From Oxyruncus cristatus (taxonomy: Eukaryota; Chordata; Aves; Passeriformes; Cotingidae): a stretch of 64,000 nucleotides of DNA. The translations under genes and the position numbers were made by a program. The stretch is taken from the NCBI GenBank assembly GCA_013399855.1, contig VXAY01004334.1:1-64000 (forward strand). Direction: 5' to 3'. Of the stretch, positions 1 to 13,717 are shown piece by piece (position 1 is the stretch's first letter; every line of letters starts with the position of its first letter). The notes below the pieces were generated by a model. That model searched no databases. It had not been told where the DNA came from and was given only the letters and a program-made list of their open reading frames with translations.

Positions 1-1506
1 CAATGCTTGAACAAGAAGTCTGAGCCGTTTCAATTGTGTAATGATAGCTTCTCACTTTCCAATTAATGATGGTGGACTTCACCTCCTCTGTCTCGTTCCC
101 TTACAATTCCTTAAATATGTGTTTAAACAAGTGCTATTGCTGCGTGTAGACAGGGTGCTGGAGTGATCTTGAAGCATCAGTGATGTTGAAGAAGACTGAG
201 ATGGGAAGGGTTGAAGAGTTCCTTCAAACAAAATAAAGATTATTGTCTCAGTTAAGAATATATTTTACTTTGAGTCTATTAATGCATTTATAAGTGCTTT
301 CTGCAAATGCCTTGCCATCTTTTTTCCTTTAGGACTTAAGGGTTACACTTAATTTCAGAGATGTCTTATATTAGCTTTGATCTGGGTGTTAAAAATAAGT
401 AGATAAATGGTGCTAAAGTTTTTTCATTACGGAAGGATATTGGGTGATAAACTGCAGGGGTCAAATTCTGACCTGCACAACCTCAGAGCAGAATTTCATT
501 ACTTTAGCTGTTCAGAGAACTAAAAACACTTGATTTCCTAGTGGTCCCAAGAGACACAATGATTGGCAGACAGATAAATAAGGAACTAGAGTTCTAAGAA
601 ATATGGACTATCTTTGAATTTAGAGGAAATGAGAAAAACAGAAGGACCTTTTGCAGTCCAAGTTAAGGCTTAAGAATAAAAGGCATAACAGTAATAAATC
701 TTCAGATTAAAGAAATACTTAAGACAGGAGAAAAGTAAATTGCTAAATCATATTGTGCTCTAAATTCAGATTAGAAAAAACTGCTCTTCAGATAAAAATA
801 TGGCTTCCTTGAAAACTGTATGTAACTAAAATTGGGGCAAAGATAGATTGACTGCCAGTAGTAGAAATATTTTTTCTTCTGATGATACAAATGGATAAAC
901 TGCATTTTTGGGAAAAGGTGAACTGGTAGGCTTAAACCAGAAAATCAAAGGAAATATTCCTGAAATTTTGCCTGATAGGAAATAAAATGCAAACCCCCCA
1001 ACAATTCCCAAAAACATACAACAACTTTTTTATTCATCTAGACTTCTCTGCATACAAACAAACCTCATAGAAGCTTTAAAGCAAATGTGGAGTGGTAAGG
1101 AAGCACAGAAAGAAATTTCCTGTTAGGTTTTTGTCAAACTAAATTCCACAAGAAAGCTGCCAGTGATTTATTTTGTAAATTATATGAAAAATGTGGAAAT
1201 CCAGTGGAAGGTAGTGCTGCATGTCTGATTTCCACAGATATCCCAAAGACTGCATTTTCCCATTTTCGTATGTGTGTACATTTTTGGATAAGATTTTTCT
1301 TGTGAAGGAATGGCAGAAAAAAAAAGAAAAATTCCACATGATTTTTGGCTTAAATCCATCACACAAAGAAGTAAAAAGCTAATAATATTTTAGCCCAAAT
1401 TTTGTATCTTTGTTATTTATGTATTTACAGCACATGGTAATGTTATTTCAAGTCACTTTGGGAACAAATTTCTTTCCAGTTTTAATTAATGACTTAATAT
1501 TAGATC

Positions 1507-1578
1507 TTTTTTTTGTTTGTTTTGGTTTGGGTTTTTTTTTTTTTTGTTTTTGGTTTTTGTTTTGTTTTGTTTTTTATT
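1507..1578. repeat. T/G-rich low-complexity tract
   Basis: Long runs of t interrupted by single or double g (ttttgttt type), about 70 bp. It looks like simple low-complexity sequence, possibly the remains of a poly-A tail on the other strand. Confidence 0.8.
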
Positions 1579-2369
1579 TGCATTACAGGTATTTTTTATA
1601 GGGTTGTAGGATGAAAAACAGACCTTGGAAAAATGCAGATTGACTGGATATGGCCATTAGGCCCTGGTATGGTATACAGCAATAAAGTTACTGTAGAAAT
1701 CCAATGCTTATTAATAGCTCTATAAATCAGACTGGAGCTTACCCATGTGGATCATGCAATCCCAAATGAACAACACGTGGTCCTGGCACAGGCCATGAGA
1801 AGAGTGCTGTGGCCTGTAGACTTCATAAAATAAGGCAAAAAGGACTAAATCCTTTCTGTACAGAAAAAAAAAAAAGTGTTAAAAAAGTTTGTTTCGAAAC
1901 TGGAAAACTTTGCCATTCATTCACCAATCTAAGCCAAAAGCAGTTAGGTGATATAGTGTGATCAGCAGAAAAACGGGGAAAATAACAGCATTAATGACAT
2001 TTAAATAAACCCCAATGAAATGCTATTACCTCCATAAATGTCACTGCAGCTTTTTTGGAGTGCCAAGCCACAACCACTATTCCCGTCTCCAGTTTCCCTG
2101 AAACGTTCATTTGGTACAGAATTTAATAATTATTCCTCATGACCTGACTTTATCAATCCTCCAGCACTGGAGCTATTCCTTCCTTAGTTGACTGCAGCAA
2201 CTATCATCCTCTTCTACAGAGTCATAGAGGTATGCAGCATTTAAAGATGATGTCCTCTGCCATCTTCCTGGTCATGATTTAACTGTTCGAGTTCTTTCTT
2301 TGCTCATAGATCTAGACAAAGCAATAAAACATTATCCTGATTTAATCCCAGCTAGCAACTAAGCATCAC

Positions 2370-2764
2370 GCAGGTGTTCAGCTATCTCCAGAAAAGGCAG
2401 GCTCCATCACATAGTGGTAACACAACGGGAAGACAAAAGTCACCACTCTGAATGTTCACAGTTGCTTCTTCTTCCCTCAGCTTTTATTGCTGAGTATGAT
2501 TTCTTATGGTATGGTATATTCCTTTGGTCAGCTAGGACTGGCTGTTCCAGCTGTGTTCCCCCTCAACTCCTTGTGCATCCCCAGCCTACTCACTGGTGGG
2601 GTGGGGTGAGGATGCGAAAAGGCCTGGGGTCTGTGCAAGCACCACTTAGCAATAACAAAAACATCCGCGTGTCAACAACACTGTTTCCAGCACAAATCCA
2701 AAACACAGCCCCATACCAGCTACTGGGAAGAAAATTTACTCTATTACAGCCAAAACCACCACAA
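2370..2764 (-). mobile_element. Truncated endogenous retroviral LTR
   Basis: Homologous along its length to the LTR at 23482-24070. Both share the block around gcaataacaaaaaca, then cacaaatccaaaacatagccccata and the end aaaatta/tctattccagccaaaacca on the plus strand. Read on the minus strand it starts TGTGGTGGTTTTGGCTG, the expected LTR start, and runs past a decayed TATA region. It then stops near 2370, so the R/U5 end found in the other copy is missing. The pattern is familiar from songbird genomes; the exact family was not assigned. No internal retroviral genes adjoin it. Confidence 0.75.
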
Positions 2765-3469
2765 ACTTCATGTTTTTCTCAGTCTCAGTTTTATCCTACC
2801 ATTCACTTGTTCTTTACAACAGAAGAGTACTAGATTAAGAAATTAGAAGTCTTTTATCTCCCATTTCTTTCTGTATTTGTTAGATTTCTCTCACTCCTGT
2901 AATTAATTTTCTATTTCTAGGTTTGTTCCTTTTTTTTTTTCTTGTGAAAACCCTATGAAAGATCGTCTTTTTAGTCCTTTTCTTTATTTAATTTTTGCTT
3001 CTTTTTTGTCATGCTCCGGTGACTGAAGACTCTGAAATCAGATATATTGTTTGATTCACCAGTTTGCCTAGAATAACGTCTTAGTGAAGACTCTCTTTAG
3101 CCCAGGTGTACTCTATTTAAATGGGTAATGCTCAATATATAGGTAGGAACTCCTTCTGACCAAAGAGCATGAAGGCAGAATTCAGTAGAGGAAGTGGACA
3201 ATCTCCATGTTCAAAAAAACAGTTAAAGATGGTAGAAACATGAAATAGTTCTCAGAATTAAACTGAAGTAAACAACTGACAAATTGAAAAGTTTCCTCAA
3301 AAATTTTTTTAAAAAAAATCAAATATAAAGAATCTGAGGTACACACAAGTGAATATTGGAAGTGTGTATTTAATTATACTTACATAAGTTGGGACAGGGT
3401 AAATTCCCATCAAATTTCACAAGGGAAAGACTGACATGTTTATAACACCTTGTACTTTTCAAACGAGTC

Positions 3470-4125
3470 TAAAAGAATATTTCTGATCCAAGCCTGGATG
3501 TTTTTGGCCTTTTTGGCCACCTGGGCACAATGCTGGCTCATTTTTAATTGGCTGTTGACCAGCACTCCAGGCCCTTTTTCATCAGGCCCCTTTCCAGTCA
3601 CGCTCCACCCGGAGTTGTGTAGGTTCTCGTGACCCAGGTGTAAGACCCTGCTGAACCTCATACAATTGGCTTCAGCCCATCGATCCAGCCTGTCCAGATC
3701 CTTCTGCAGACAACCCTAACAACCCTCCAGCAGACCAGTGCTCCCACCCAACCTGCTATTACCTGCAAGTTGGCTGAGGGTGCACTGGATTCCCTCATCC
3801 AGATCATTGATAACGATATTAAGCAGGGCTGACCCCAATACTGAGCCCTGGCATGACTGGCCACTAACTGGATTTAATTCCATTCACCAGCACTCTCTAG
3901 GCTTCACCATCCAGCTAGTTTTTTACCCAGAAGATAGTGAACCCATCCAAGCCCTGAGCAGCCAGTTTCCCCAAGAGAATGCTGTGGGAGACAGTGTCAA
4001 AGGCTTTACTAACATCCAGGTAGACAACCTTGACAGCATTTCCCTTGTCCACCAAGCAGGTTACCTTGTCATAGAAGGAGACATAATCTCGGCCCTCAAG
4101 GCATGGCATGATGAAAATGAGTAAA
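3470..4125 (-). mobile_element. CR1 LINE fragment (reverse transcriptase region), minus strand
   Basis: On the minus strand near 4000-4100 it reads KVTCLVDKGNAVKVVYLDVS followed by KAFDTVSHSILLGKLAAQ, the conserved N-terminal part of the CR1 reverse transcriptase. Near 3500 it reads [13 protein letters not shown], matching the same part of the CR1 copy at 51855-52792. The frame is broken by shifts and stops. The 3' end with the octamer tail is absent, as is the 5' end, so this is an old internal fragment. Confidence 0.85.
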
Positions 4126-7100
4126 GAAGCACTGAAAGTATATTGAGGTAGGTCAATCACTGGCACTTTAGCATTTTCATATTATATATTTGAGCCTTTA
4201 TGCTAAAAGCAAGCTAGTGAGACTGCCCATTTGCAACCTGTACTACTGTGTGTGCAATGGCAGCAGCATTCTAGAGAATGAAATATTAGTTGGTGAGCTA
4301 CTCTTGCACTGAAGTATATTTGAGACATGTAGGAATAGAATGGAAATTTCTGCACATTTATGAAATAAGAGAAGCCAGTTAACCAATATAAAACTCACTG
4401 ATATTCCGTCAATCCAACATATCCTCTTTAAAGCACTCATAATTCATTTCAGAGTCCATAAGGGAATAATCAAAAGAAACAATGTCAAAACCCATGCCAT
4501 GTTAGCCACTAAGATTTAGCTGAAATGAGTATGAACAAAGTCTCTCTGTTCTTCATGCCTAATTAAAGAGTAGTTAATTACAATTGTCTAGAAGAGATCA
4601 TTTCACTCAAAAGAAATTTCCAGTGGGAAAAATGAAACCAAGTTTAAAAAGCATTTTAATAAATTATTTTCTGGGTGGGAATTCAATTCAGTGAAGAAAT
4701 AGGACAAAATACAAAGCAAGCAAGATGTGAATGTAGGCTGGGGTAACTGTAGGTCTTTCAGAATTCTACTGTTCATGCCAGGGATGCATTTCAATATGCA
4801 CTCCTGATGTTATTCTACCATAAATTTTGCTATGAACTCATGTCTGATTTCCACTATATTTCTTACATATTTGAATAAATGAAGTGGGAAACAGAACAAC
4901 AAATTCTGAGGCATTCCTCAGATGGCTTGTATCAGAGCAAAGTATTTAATGAAGTGCCATAACAGGCAACTGTTCCTTTTTGAAGGAACATCAAGCACTG
5001 AGGATGTTGGCAATAATGTACATTTTTCATTTGAACACTATTTCCAGGGAGTATTTTTTCACTGGAAACGATCAGTCTCACTTAGGATGCAAACAGCTGT
5101 TCTTCACTCAACAGCTTCACACAGAAGAACGGATTTTAAAGGACACATTTGGGATAATTTCTGCAATTGTATAGCTGTGAAGATCACAACCAAAAGTAAA
5201 AATAAAACATAAAGGTTTTCTCTTGTGTGCAGAAACAATAACAACACCACATTTAATCCCAACATTTCAATTTTTCTGTTCAGCCTCAGTGGTTGTACTC
5301 CATAGTCAAATCCTATTCTGAGATTCAGGAGCCCCTTTTGAAGGCACATCGTGACAATTTCAAATAAATTTTAGCAATTGAAGCTTAAAGATTCAAAACC
5401 TGTTTTTCCTCAACCTTGCTCTTACAAGGCCATTTGCTTTCAGATTTTAAATAAAAGCATTGAATATGTGGTTTCCCATAAAAGACAGAATATACACTGT
5501 GCTCAAGAAAAGGAAGAGAAGCAAACACACAAATACATCTTCAGGGATTGAAAATTGTCTTTTCAAGGGGGAAACTAACCACCTTGCCTGTTTAACAGTC
5601 TATTCCGGAAAGGAGATCCTATGACCAAGGACCCTTTTGGAAAGGCAAACCAAATAGCCTCTCATTCCTATTTCTGCCAAAACAACACCAAGAAAGACTC
5701 TGAATCAATGCTTCTCCTAAAATAAAATAAAAGGCTTCTTGAAACTTTCCTCTAGGTATTATTGCATACCATAAACTATCTTACCTGAAAAGTGCCTAGA
5801 GCTCTGACATTCAACACTACTCCTTGCCCCCTAGAATCTGATGTTACTTCAGTTCCGTTTGCAATTCTCACATACATTTTTCATTGTAGCTAAAGATAAC
5901 CCTAAAAGCAAAGACCGAAAGTTTCCTTCACTTCTGAAAAGCATAAGGCTTTTTCAAAAAAGGCTTGCAAATTGAAACCATTTTGTTTAATGACTGATAC
6001 AATCATTAATTACTGAAACAGTCTTTATCTGTTTTACTAAATTAATGTTATCACCTGAAGCATCCTCAAATGTGAAATATTGGTTGTTTGAAAAAGTTTG
6101 CAATATCCAAGTGTAAGTTTCTATAGAGAGCAAAATTAACAAAATGTGAATTGAACAGAACAGTAAAAATACAAATAAAATTGTTAGAAGAGAAAGACAT
6201 CAATGGTTTTTTAAGATAAAACGGCTGTGGAAAATTTTGTGTTACACTGCAGAATAGCATATTCTCAGTGAATGCTTTGAATTTTGTCAAGATAAATGTA
6301 TTTGATACCTTGTGGCATTTAATTTGTATCATTCAACTCAAAGATTTTATGGAGCTGACCTACATTTTTCACAGGGAAATTCAGAGGACAATAAAAGTAT
6401 TTTGAAACATTCTCAGCAGAATTTCCATTATGATTACACATAAACATAATACTACCATGCCCTTTGCAACAGAGAATTTGAGAGTCTGATTTTCTGTAAA
6501 CAACATTGAGAGCTGCTCCTCCCTGCTTGCCTCTCCCTCCCTCAACATTAACAGTCATTATGGTAGGTCACCACACACTAAGTTCACTTAGCCTTAGTAA
6601 ATTTCCCAAATGTTAACATCCTCTTTTATAACATTAAAAAAAAAAAAAAAATTCTTTTAAAGATATAACGGATCAGCCCATTTTCTAAACAGTTGTAAAC
6701 TCAGATTAACACTAAAATATTTTTATGTTTCTACAGGTCAAACTGACTAATCTATCTACTGTAAAATGAACATTTTAAAAAATATTATGTCGATGCAGCA
6801 ATCTCAAAGAATATTCACATTAAAATGACACATATTGAATTACTACTGTGATTACCTAGAAGTACTTCAAAGATGTTTTATTCAGTGTCTTCACCATATC
6901 ATTTCCTTTGCTGACATCATAACAATGAGAATTTCTAAGTACCTGCTTACATCAATAGGTAATATTCTTTATTTCAACTAAAGAAAATAGAAAGAAAAAG
7001 AAGTTAGAATCTGTAAGGGAAAAGTACTGCATGATCAGGTCTCTTGTCATGGCCTATTTGATTTATAAATTTAAAAAGCCTGTTTATGTTCTAGACCTGC

Positions 7101-7189
7101 AGCTAGTCCAGCGTTCTTTGTTGTTCTCCCACAATGTGAAAATCATCCCAAAAGCATGTTTCCACGAGGATACTACAGGATTTTAGGTG

Positions 7190-7801
7190 CATTATGCCAT
7201 AAATGTATATCTGGACGGGAACTGTCAACCTTGGTCAAGGGAGATGATTGTCCTGCTCTGCTCTGCACTGGTATGGCCTCACCTTCAATTCCGTGTGTCC
7301 TTTTGGGTACTGCAATATAGGAAAGATACTAAGCTCTTAGAGAGTGTCTAAAGGAGGGAATTGAAGATGGTAACGGGCCTTGAGGGGAAGCCCTATGAGG
7401 AGTGGCTGAGGTCACTTGGTCTGTTCAGCCTGGAGAAGAGGAGACTGAGGGGAGACCTCATTGCAGTCTACAACTTCCTCATGAGGGGAAGGAGGGCAGA
7501 CACTGACCTCTTCTCTGTGGTGACCAGTCACAGGACCCAAGGAAATGGCCTGAAGTTGTGTCAGGGGAGGTTTAGGTTGGATATTTGAAAAAACGTTCTT
7601 CATCTAGAAGGTGGATGGGCACTGGAACAGGCTCCTCAGGAAAGTGGTCACACCAAGCCTGAGAGAGTTCAAGAAGCATTTGCATGATACTCTCAGGCAC
7701 ATGGTGTGACTCTTGGGGATGGCCCTGTGCAGAGCCAGAACTTGGACTCGATGATCTTTGTAGGTCCCTTCCAATTTGGCATATTCTGTGATTCTGTGAT
7801 T
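7190..7801 (+). mobile_element. CR1 LINE 3' fragment, plus strand
   Basis: Contains the CR1 segment encoding [20 protein letters not shown], the late part of the reverse transcriptase frame, then the 3' UTR (ttggactcgatgatctttgtaggtcccttcc). It ends in the CR1 octamer tail attctgtgattctgtgat (7783-7800). It is 5'-truncated, as most CR1 copies are, and has frameshifts. The left boundary is approximate. Confidence 0.9.
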
Positions 7802-8530
7802 TTCACCTCCATGTGATCTTCCCACATAACACAGGCAAGGCCAAGGATTTTTACTAATGAAAATTGTTTTTATCATGACCATCCAAAGAGCAATGTAAAA
7901 TGTAGCAACTATGTAAAACATGCAAGCATATTAATATCCCAAGACATCTCAAAGTCAGCTTTTGTCCATCCAGCTCTTCAGAACATCATCTTAGTAAAAG
8001 CATCTCAACAACTGTCAGCACCAGCTATATATTAAGGTTCTACTTTCGAATTTTGACTCAAAATGTCCAGGTTGCAAGTGTAGATCATTATTGTTTTCTA
8101 TCTATTGTAATAGAAGTTGTTTTCTTTCACTAGTTACAATGTATTACTCAAATTCATTTTTTTTTTTACCCTACGTATACTCTTACAACATGCTCTAAAT
8201 AATCTCACTCTACTGTGTAAGAATCACATGCTGTATGAGAGCCAAAATGTGCTTTTCATCATAACTTCTCTTCATTGCATTTCATTGTGTGGCCACTTAC
8301 CTGACATGTGCCTAGAAAGCACCGACTGTAGCATTACCATAGAGAGAGAGGAAAGGTCATTGAGCATGCTCTAAAAAACTTTACATTCCTAATGGTTATT
8401 AGCATTACTTTTATTCTACATGTTGTTATCACATGGTAAACATACTCTAACATATATGCAGAAATTCAGTTATCCTTTTCAGGAGTCCCAGCAACACAGG
8501 AAGAATTACTACATCTGAAGGTCTTTGAAG

Positions 8531-8645
8531 ACACACACACAAATTCTCACATATATATATATAAAATATATATATTTTATATATATTACATATTTTGCAT
8601 ATAAATATTTATATATATCAAAATCAGATTTAAATATATATATAA
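8531..8645. repeat. AT-rich microsatellite with a 32-bp perfect palindrome
   Basis: A short (AC)n run at 8531-8540 is followed by (AT)n with interspersed a and t runs. 8555-8586 is a perfect self-complementary palindrome centred between 8570 and 8571. Such sequence can extrude as a cruciform and is prone to length change. Confidence 0.9.
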
Positions 8646-11600
8646 TATCATTTAATCTTGGATTTGGATAAGATTTCTAACAAATAAAACATGAGAGAAA
8701 ACAATTGAAGAGATGGGATCAAAACAGACACTCGAGCCTTGCTAGTGTTTCCTTTCACTGTTAAACTATACCCTAAATACTTTTTGCAACTGCCACATCT
8801 TGTTTACTTTGTGAACTCAGAATGAGAAACCAGGGTAAACATGAACATTTGCTAACAAGGAATAACATGCAAAGTGCATTTTCCTTTGCTCTTTTTGTTT
8901 TATTTACCTTGATCCCATGAAATAACAGGATTAAGCAGCTGCCTATTATTTTGATTATTTGAATTAGATCACGTGGAATAACATTAAAATGTTGTCCCAA
9001 GTATTCAGCTTAGAGCAGAAAAACTTGGGATTACTAGAGAGGAAAAAGCCTGAACCTGAGAGATTTATAGCCCACTGTTACTGCCTCTCACAAACAGGTA
9101 GTTACTCTGGATATGTATCATTAGAGACCAAAGCAAGCAATTTCTTAGGTTTTCTTCAGTTTTCTGCTTGAACAATTCACTAACCAATGTAATTAATCAT
9201 CTAACTGTTCCTTCAGGCAAGTGAAAGCAATGCAGCACAAAGCATTTTTAAAGAATATGAAGCATGCACTGAAAAAATAATATATCAGCAACAGCGTTGA
9301 CTTTGGAGACTACATTTTTTTAAATGTAATGTAGTTGTATCTGTAGTATCTTTATATTTTGCTTTTACAGGCATTTTCTTTGTTCTGGCTCCTCTTTCTT
9401 TTTTAGAACCATAATTTAATAATTGAATCATAATCATCAATGATAAAATCAAATAAGAGCAAGTCCTTTGATAAGGTTGTGTCAATCTGTACGATCACAT
9501 GTTAATGTGATATAAACTATCCTCTCCTATTATTCATTTGAACCCAATCTAAGACCTGAAGTTAAAGGAAAATTCCCCCCTGGTTACCAGCCAGGTCTAT
9601 ATTAAGACTGAATACTTTCCTGAAATTATATACCCATACCAGGTCCCTAAACTCTGAGATCTGCAAATTTTTCCAGAACATAACCATTTAATTATAAAAG
9701 AAAGTTCCATTGTGCCTCAACAGTGACCACACTCTATGGTGCTGCAGCATACAGCCTGTGAGGTGAGGTCAACAACAATTTCCTCTGCTATAAAAAATAA
9801 GGTGTGCCACTTGCACCCCTGAAAACATAGCAAAATTGCAAAACTGATTCCCCAGTTGGATAAAACTTTCATCCAATCAATCTAATTTTTACAGTGGTTC
9901 AAAAGTAATCTGCTTTAAAAGAAAAAGTAATGTAGCAATACCGTGTTAAGGATCTGATCTGGCTCTCAAACATGCTTACGTCAACTCACTGTTTCATGGG
10001 TCTCACAGCAAAGCAGGATTACTCAAATATGTTGTAGACTTGAAGAAAAGGCCAGCAACGAACAGAATATCTGCTGTGTGTGCACCTACCTTGCTTTATT
10101 CACTTCAGCTTGACCTTCACAGCTTCTGTGTAAGACAACCATTTTAACTGGCTTGCACTCATGATTTTTTTTTTGTCTTTTTTTTTAAAGGACAGAAGGA
10201 AAGCCTTTTACAAACATACCTTCCATCTTATCTGAGCATGATATTGATAACAGAATATGGTCTGCTGCAGACAAATTCTCCAAGAGCCAGGCAGCCACAC
10301 AGAACCAGCATATTCAACATAACACCTTATGCTGAATTTAACAACATCTAAGAATAAGAACAGCACATGTCAGAAGCTCTTTATGCAGTTGAAAAGAAAA
10401 CTTTGCTCTATGCTAGAGGAAAAGTAATTTAAATCCATCAGTTTTGCCAAACTCAAAAAAGTTTATATCAAATAGGAAGAAGAATAAGTGAGTATCATCT
10501 TCACCCTGCTGGGAATGTTACCAGTAAATGCACTGTAACTAGGTCTCAAAGCTAGAATTGAATTTTGTGTCTTTTTTGTTGACTACTGAACAAAAGGCAA
10601 GACCTTTAATGAATACGTTGTGAACAAATTTCTGCTTTTTAAAGTTTTTTTTGGTTAACGCACAGTGCTTTTCACTATTTCAAAAATCAAAATAGTTTTT
10701 TTCTTTTTTTTTTTTTTTTTACTGTTAGCCTATTTATAAGGCATACTTCCCCTAAGTGAGGAGTTCATTACATATGTCATTTTCATTACATCAGGAAAAA
10801 CCTCCTAAGACTTGTAAACAGCTGTTTCTAATAGCATCTGATAGCACCATGAGGCACAGACTAGGATCACGGCCAATGCAAAGATATGATCCATATTGTC
10901 CATTTATCATCAAGATAATCATTAAGAACACTTTTTGTATTTTCACCACTCTTAAGCATATGGGATCTACAAAGGAATAAACAATTAGAGAAGTAAAATC
11001 AAGCTTTGTATTCAAAGTTATGGCAACTACTCTCTTATGGGTTCTACACATTCCATGTGGAATAAGACCAGACGTGCAGTACTCAAAACCAGTACTTTGA
11101 TATGACTGTAAAGAATCACCTTCCACAGGGTTTTGGAAATACACTCTATGTTGTTGCCCTCAGCTTACCCAGTCTAACCTCTTCTCCATCCACTCCAGTT
11201 GCACCATTTAACCTCTGACAGTGGGATTTATAAAGGGGCCTGTATGAATCAACAACAACAAAAAAAAACCTTCAAAAAAATAATGATCTGGGCTCAACCA
11301 TACAGTTGTTAAAGAAACCCTGAGGGGAATAAGAAAGCCAAATTTAGAGATAAGGAAGACTTAAAATATTTTGTTTAGCAAACAGAAGAGATAATATTAA
11401 GGGGGAGACTGAAACAGAAAAGTGGAAAAAAGATAACATGGAAACTTGCTTTTGCTCTCAGCTTTGGGCTTTCCCAACTCTTTTTGACTGACCATGCTAG
11501 GGAGAGACTGCTTCCATTGCTGCTTGCTTTTTCTGTAAGAAGTTTAAGCATTGGAATTCCAACCAGCTGATAAATTATGTAACAACGTTAAGAACACATA

Positions 11601-11854
11601 TTTTATTTTTTTTAACTACAGTAAAATCTCTGCTGAATTTTGCAGTAAAAGACATTGGAGAAAATGTTTGTGGTTCATTTCTTGTGCAAACATGGTGAAA
11701 AATGAACCAAAAAGACAGTGGAGCAGCATCATAAAAAATACAGAAATTACTAAATTTTTGAACTTCACACACATCAGTTGTCTAAAAAGGAAAACATATG
11801 TGAGAAGTAACAGTGCTGTAAAACAACCAAAGACACATATACAGACATTTTGGT

Positions 11855-11884
11855 TTTATTTTTATAAAAAAGGTCAGATTTATT
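11855..11884 (-). terminator. TLL1: Candidate distal polyadenylation signals of TLL1 (two AATAAA)
   Basis: On the minus strand AATAAA occurs at 11879-11884 and again at 11855-11860. They are followed within about 10-35 nt by a GU-rich stretch (TGTCTGTATATGTGTC, about 11830-11848), the usual layout of a vertebrate cleavage site. Cleavage would fall near 11840-11855. Confidence 0.5.
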
Positions 11885-13549
11885 AGTGCCAATGTATGTT
11901 CATAGTAAGGAAACAAAAACTAAGCTAATCTGAGTAGCAACTTACATCAAAGGATATCAAAATAATATTTCTTGTAAGTGAAACATAATACTTCATTTAA
12001 ACTTGATTCCTGCCAACTAGAAGTCCTTGTCATCTGCCTATGAAGCCTTTAAAGAAAAGTTGCTACAGTCAAACAGGGTCCTGATAGAACTTGGCACATA
12101 AAGAAACAATTCCATTTTCACCCATACAATACCTCTCACTCCCCTGGAGCACTCATTCATACAATACTTACATAATGCATATACATTATGACTAAAGTCA
12201 TGTATGGCCTAAAGCACATAGAATATCTCAGGTCTAAACGTAACATGTCTCTACATCAAAAGCAGGTCACTGTATTTACAGCAGATGATCTTGCTCTGAA
12301 GATGGGGCTTTTGCTTGAAGATCCTTTGTACTCTAAGATGACCACGTTGTCCAATTATTTATCAAATTAGAGGTGTATCTACAGGAAGATCTGTCTGATC
12401 GTGTGCAAGGATTCTAAGGCAATAGTAGTAGTTGTTCCACAGGAATAGCGCTGCCATTGCAACCTACTTTCCCTCGGAGCAGTAAAGCCTTCCTTTTCCA
12501 GATGCAGCCAGGTATAGTGAGACATTCATGATCTGCAAACTGTTGGCTCAAAAGTCTAAAACTTCTTGGTTTGTTTTTGTTTTTAATGTTCATGGAATAG
12601 CACCATAGGAATTCACTCTTGATATCAAACTAATCCTGGGTCTGTTGTTCTGTTTTGCTTTTTTACCATAACAGATACACTTACTCTCAGAAAAAAAAAC
12701 CCTGTCTTTGGGAAACTTCCCTCTTGGATACTATTACAGCTTCATTTCTGAGTAGTTAAATCAGGCAAATAGTTCATTCACAAAAAGGTTTGAAGAAATA
12801 AAGCTTAGCAGTGTTTTCAAATGTACTGCTGAAAACAAATTCAGTAGGAAGAGTTCTAGATGATCCTTGATTATTTCTCTTTTGCATGGATACTGATTTT
12901 GATTCAGGACAGGTTTTGAACTCAGTCTCTTTCTATATTCAGTGCAAAATAAGAGCACATCATCAGAGATAGCTTACTTAACCAGTAAACCAAACATTTT
13001 CAGATACTTAACTCTTCAAATTCAGTCAACCAGTGATTGGTCACTAGGGATGACTGAGGTAACAGTTCATGCTTCTCAGTTATTAGTAAAACAAAATACT
13101 CTATAGATCAGTTATATTTCAGAAGTAGGATTTTCCAGTTTAAAACACTGATAACCTGATATGACAGATGAATTTGTAAAAAATACAGAACGATGAGGGA
13201 AGACCTTCCCATTTCATATCTTCTTTCAAGTCCTTGTACACACTCTATGCGAGATATAAAGTCAAAGCAACTAGATAGAAGGACAGTATTTGAGTGTGTG
13301 ACCTAAAAGAGCTTTTTTTCCTCCCAGACACCACACAATTGTCAGAAGGAAGAACAGTCTACAGGGTCACTTCCCTTGAATGCAACTGATTGAATCTGCA
13401 CGCAATTCTAGCAAATGTCGAACCATTAACAAAAGCTTTTATATTCTCCCTGCACGCACAGTCCTTTCACAAGCTTTGCAGAGACAGTCAAGTATGGAGC
13501 CTGGACATCATCATCTTGACTATTCCACTTGGATAGGTGATTTTGTTCC

Positions 13550-13555
13550 TTTATT
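13550..13555 (-). terminator. TLL1: Candidate proximal polyadenylation signal of TLL1
   Basis: A minus-strand AATAAA about 163 nt after the TAA stop. No strong GU-rich element is obvious right behind it, so it is a weaker candidate than the pair at 11855-11884. Confidence 0.3.
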
Positions 13556-13717
13556 TCAGTCTCTGGTCTTGTAAGTCAGCATTTCAACTGAAGTTATATT
13601 AAACATTTGTGCTAAGAACTTCAATTTAAAAAAAAAAAAAAAAAGACATGCCCTCCTTCCTTTTTACTGTGCGTTCTTACTTTCTCACTCTCCTTTTCTG
13701 GCATAGAGGTTCTTGTG

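Larger units (their letters stand above)
1..11849. other. Intergenic 3' flank of TLL1
   Basis: No supportable gene was seen. It contains a truncated LTR (2370-2764), a minus-strand CR1 fragment (about 3470-4125), a plus-strand CR1 fragment (about 7190-7801), an AT palindrome (8531-8645) and a T/G-rich tract (1507-1578). The rest is AT-rich unique-looking sequence in which I see nothing else. Open frames here are short and lack splice or domain support. Confidence 0.8.
11850..13717 (-). other. TLL1: Probable TLL1 3' untranslated region
   Basis: About 1.87 kb follows the stop codon before the best polyadenylation signals at 11855-11884. An earlier AATAAA at 13550-13555 could give a short 3' UTR of about 0.2 kb. 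The stretch is AT-rich and holds no repeat or convincing open frame; an A18 run on the plus strand at about 13627-13644 is U-rich in the transcript. The 3' limit is an inference from the signals, not from transcript data. Confidence 0.5.

Noticed and set aside
2414..2833. Open frame of 139 codons on the plus strand
   Set aside because: It lies antisense to a decayed LTR and has no coding features.
11551..11886. Open frame of 111 codons on the plus strand
   Set aside because: Low-complexity, no domain, and it overlaps the probable polyadenylation region of TLL1.
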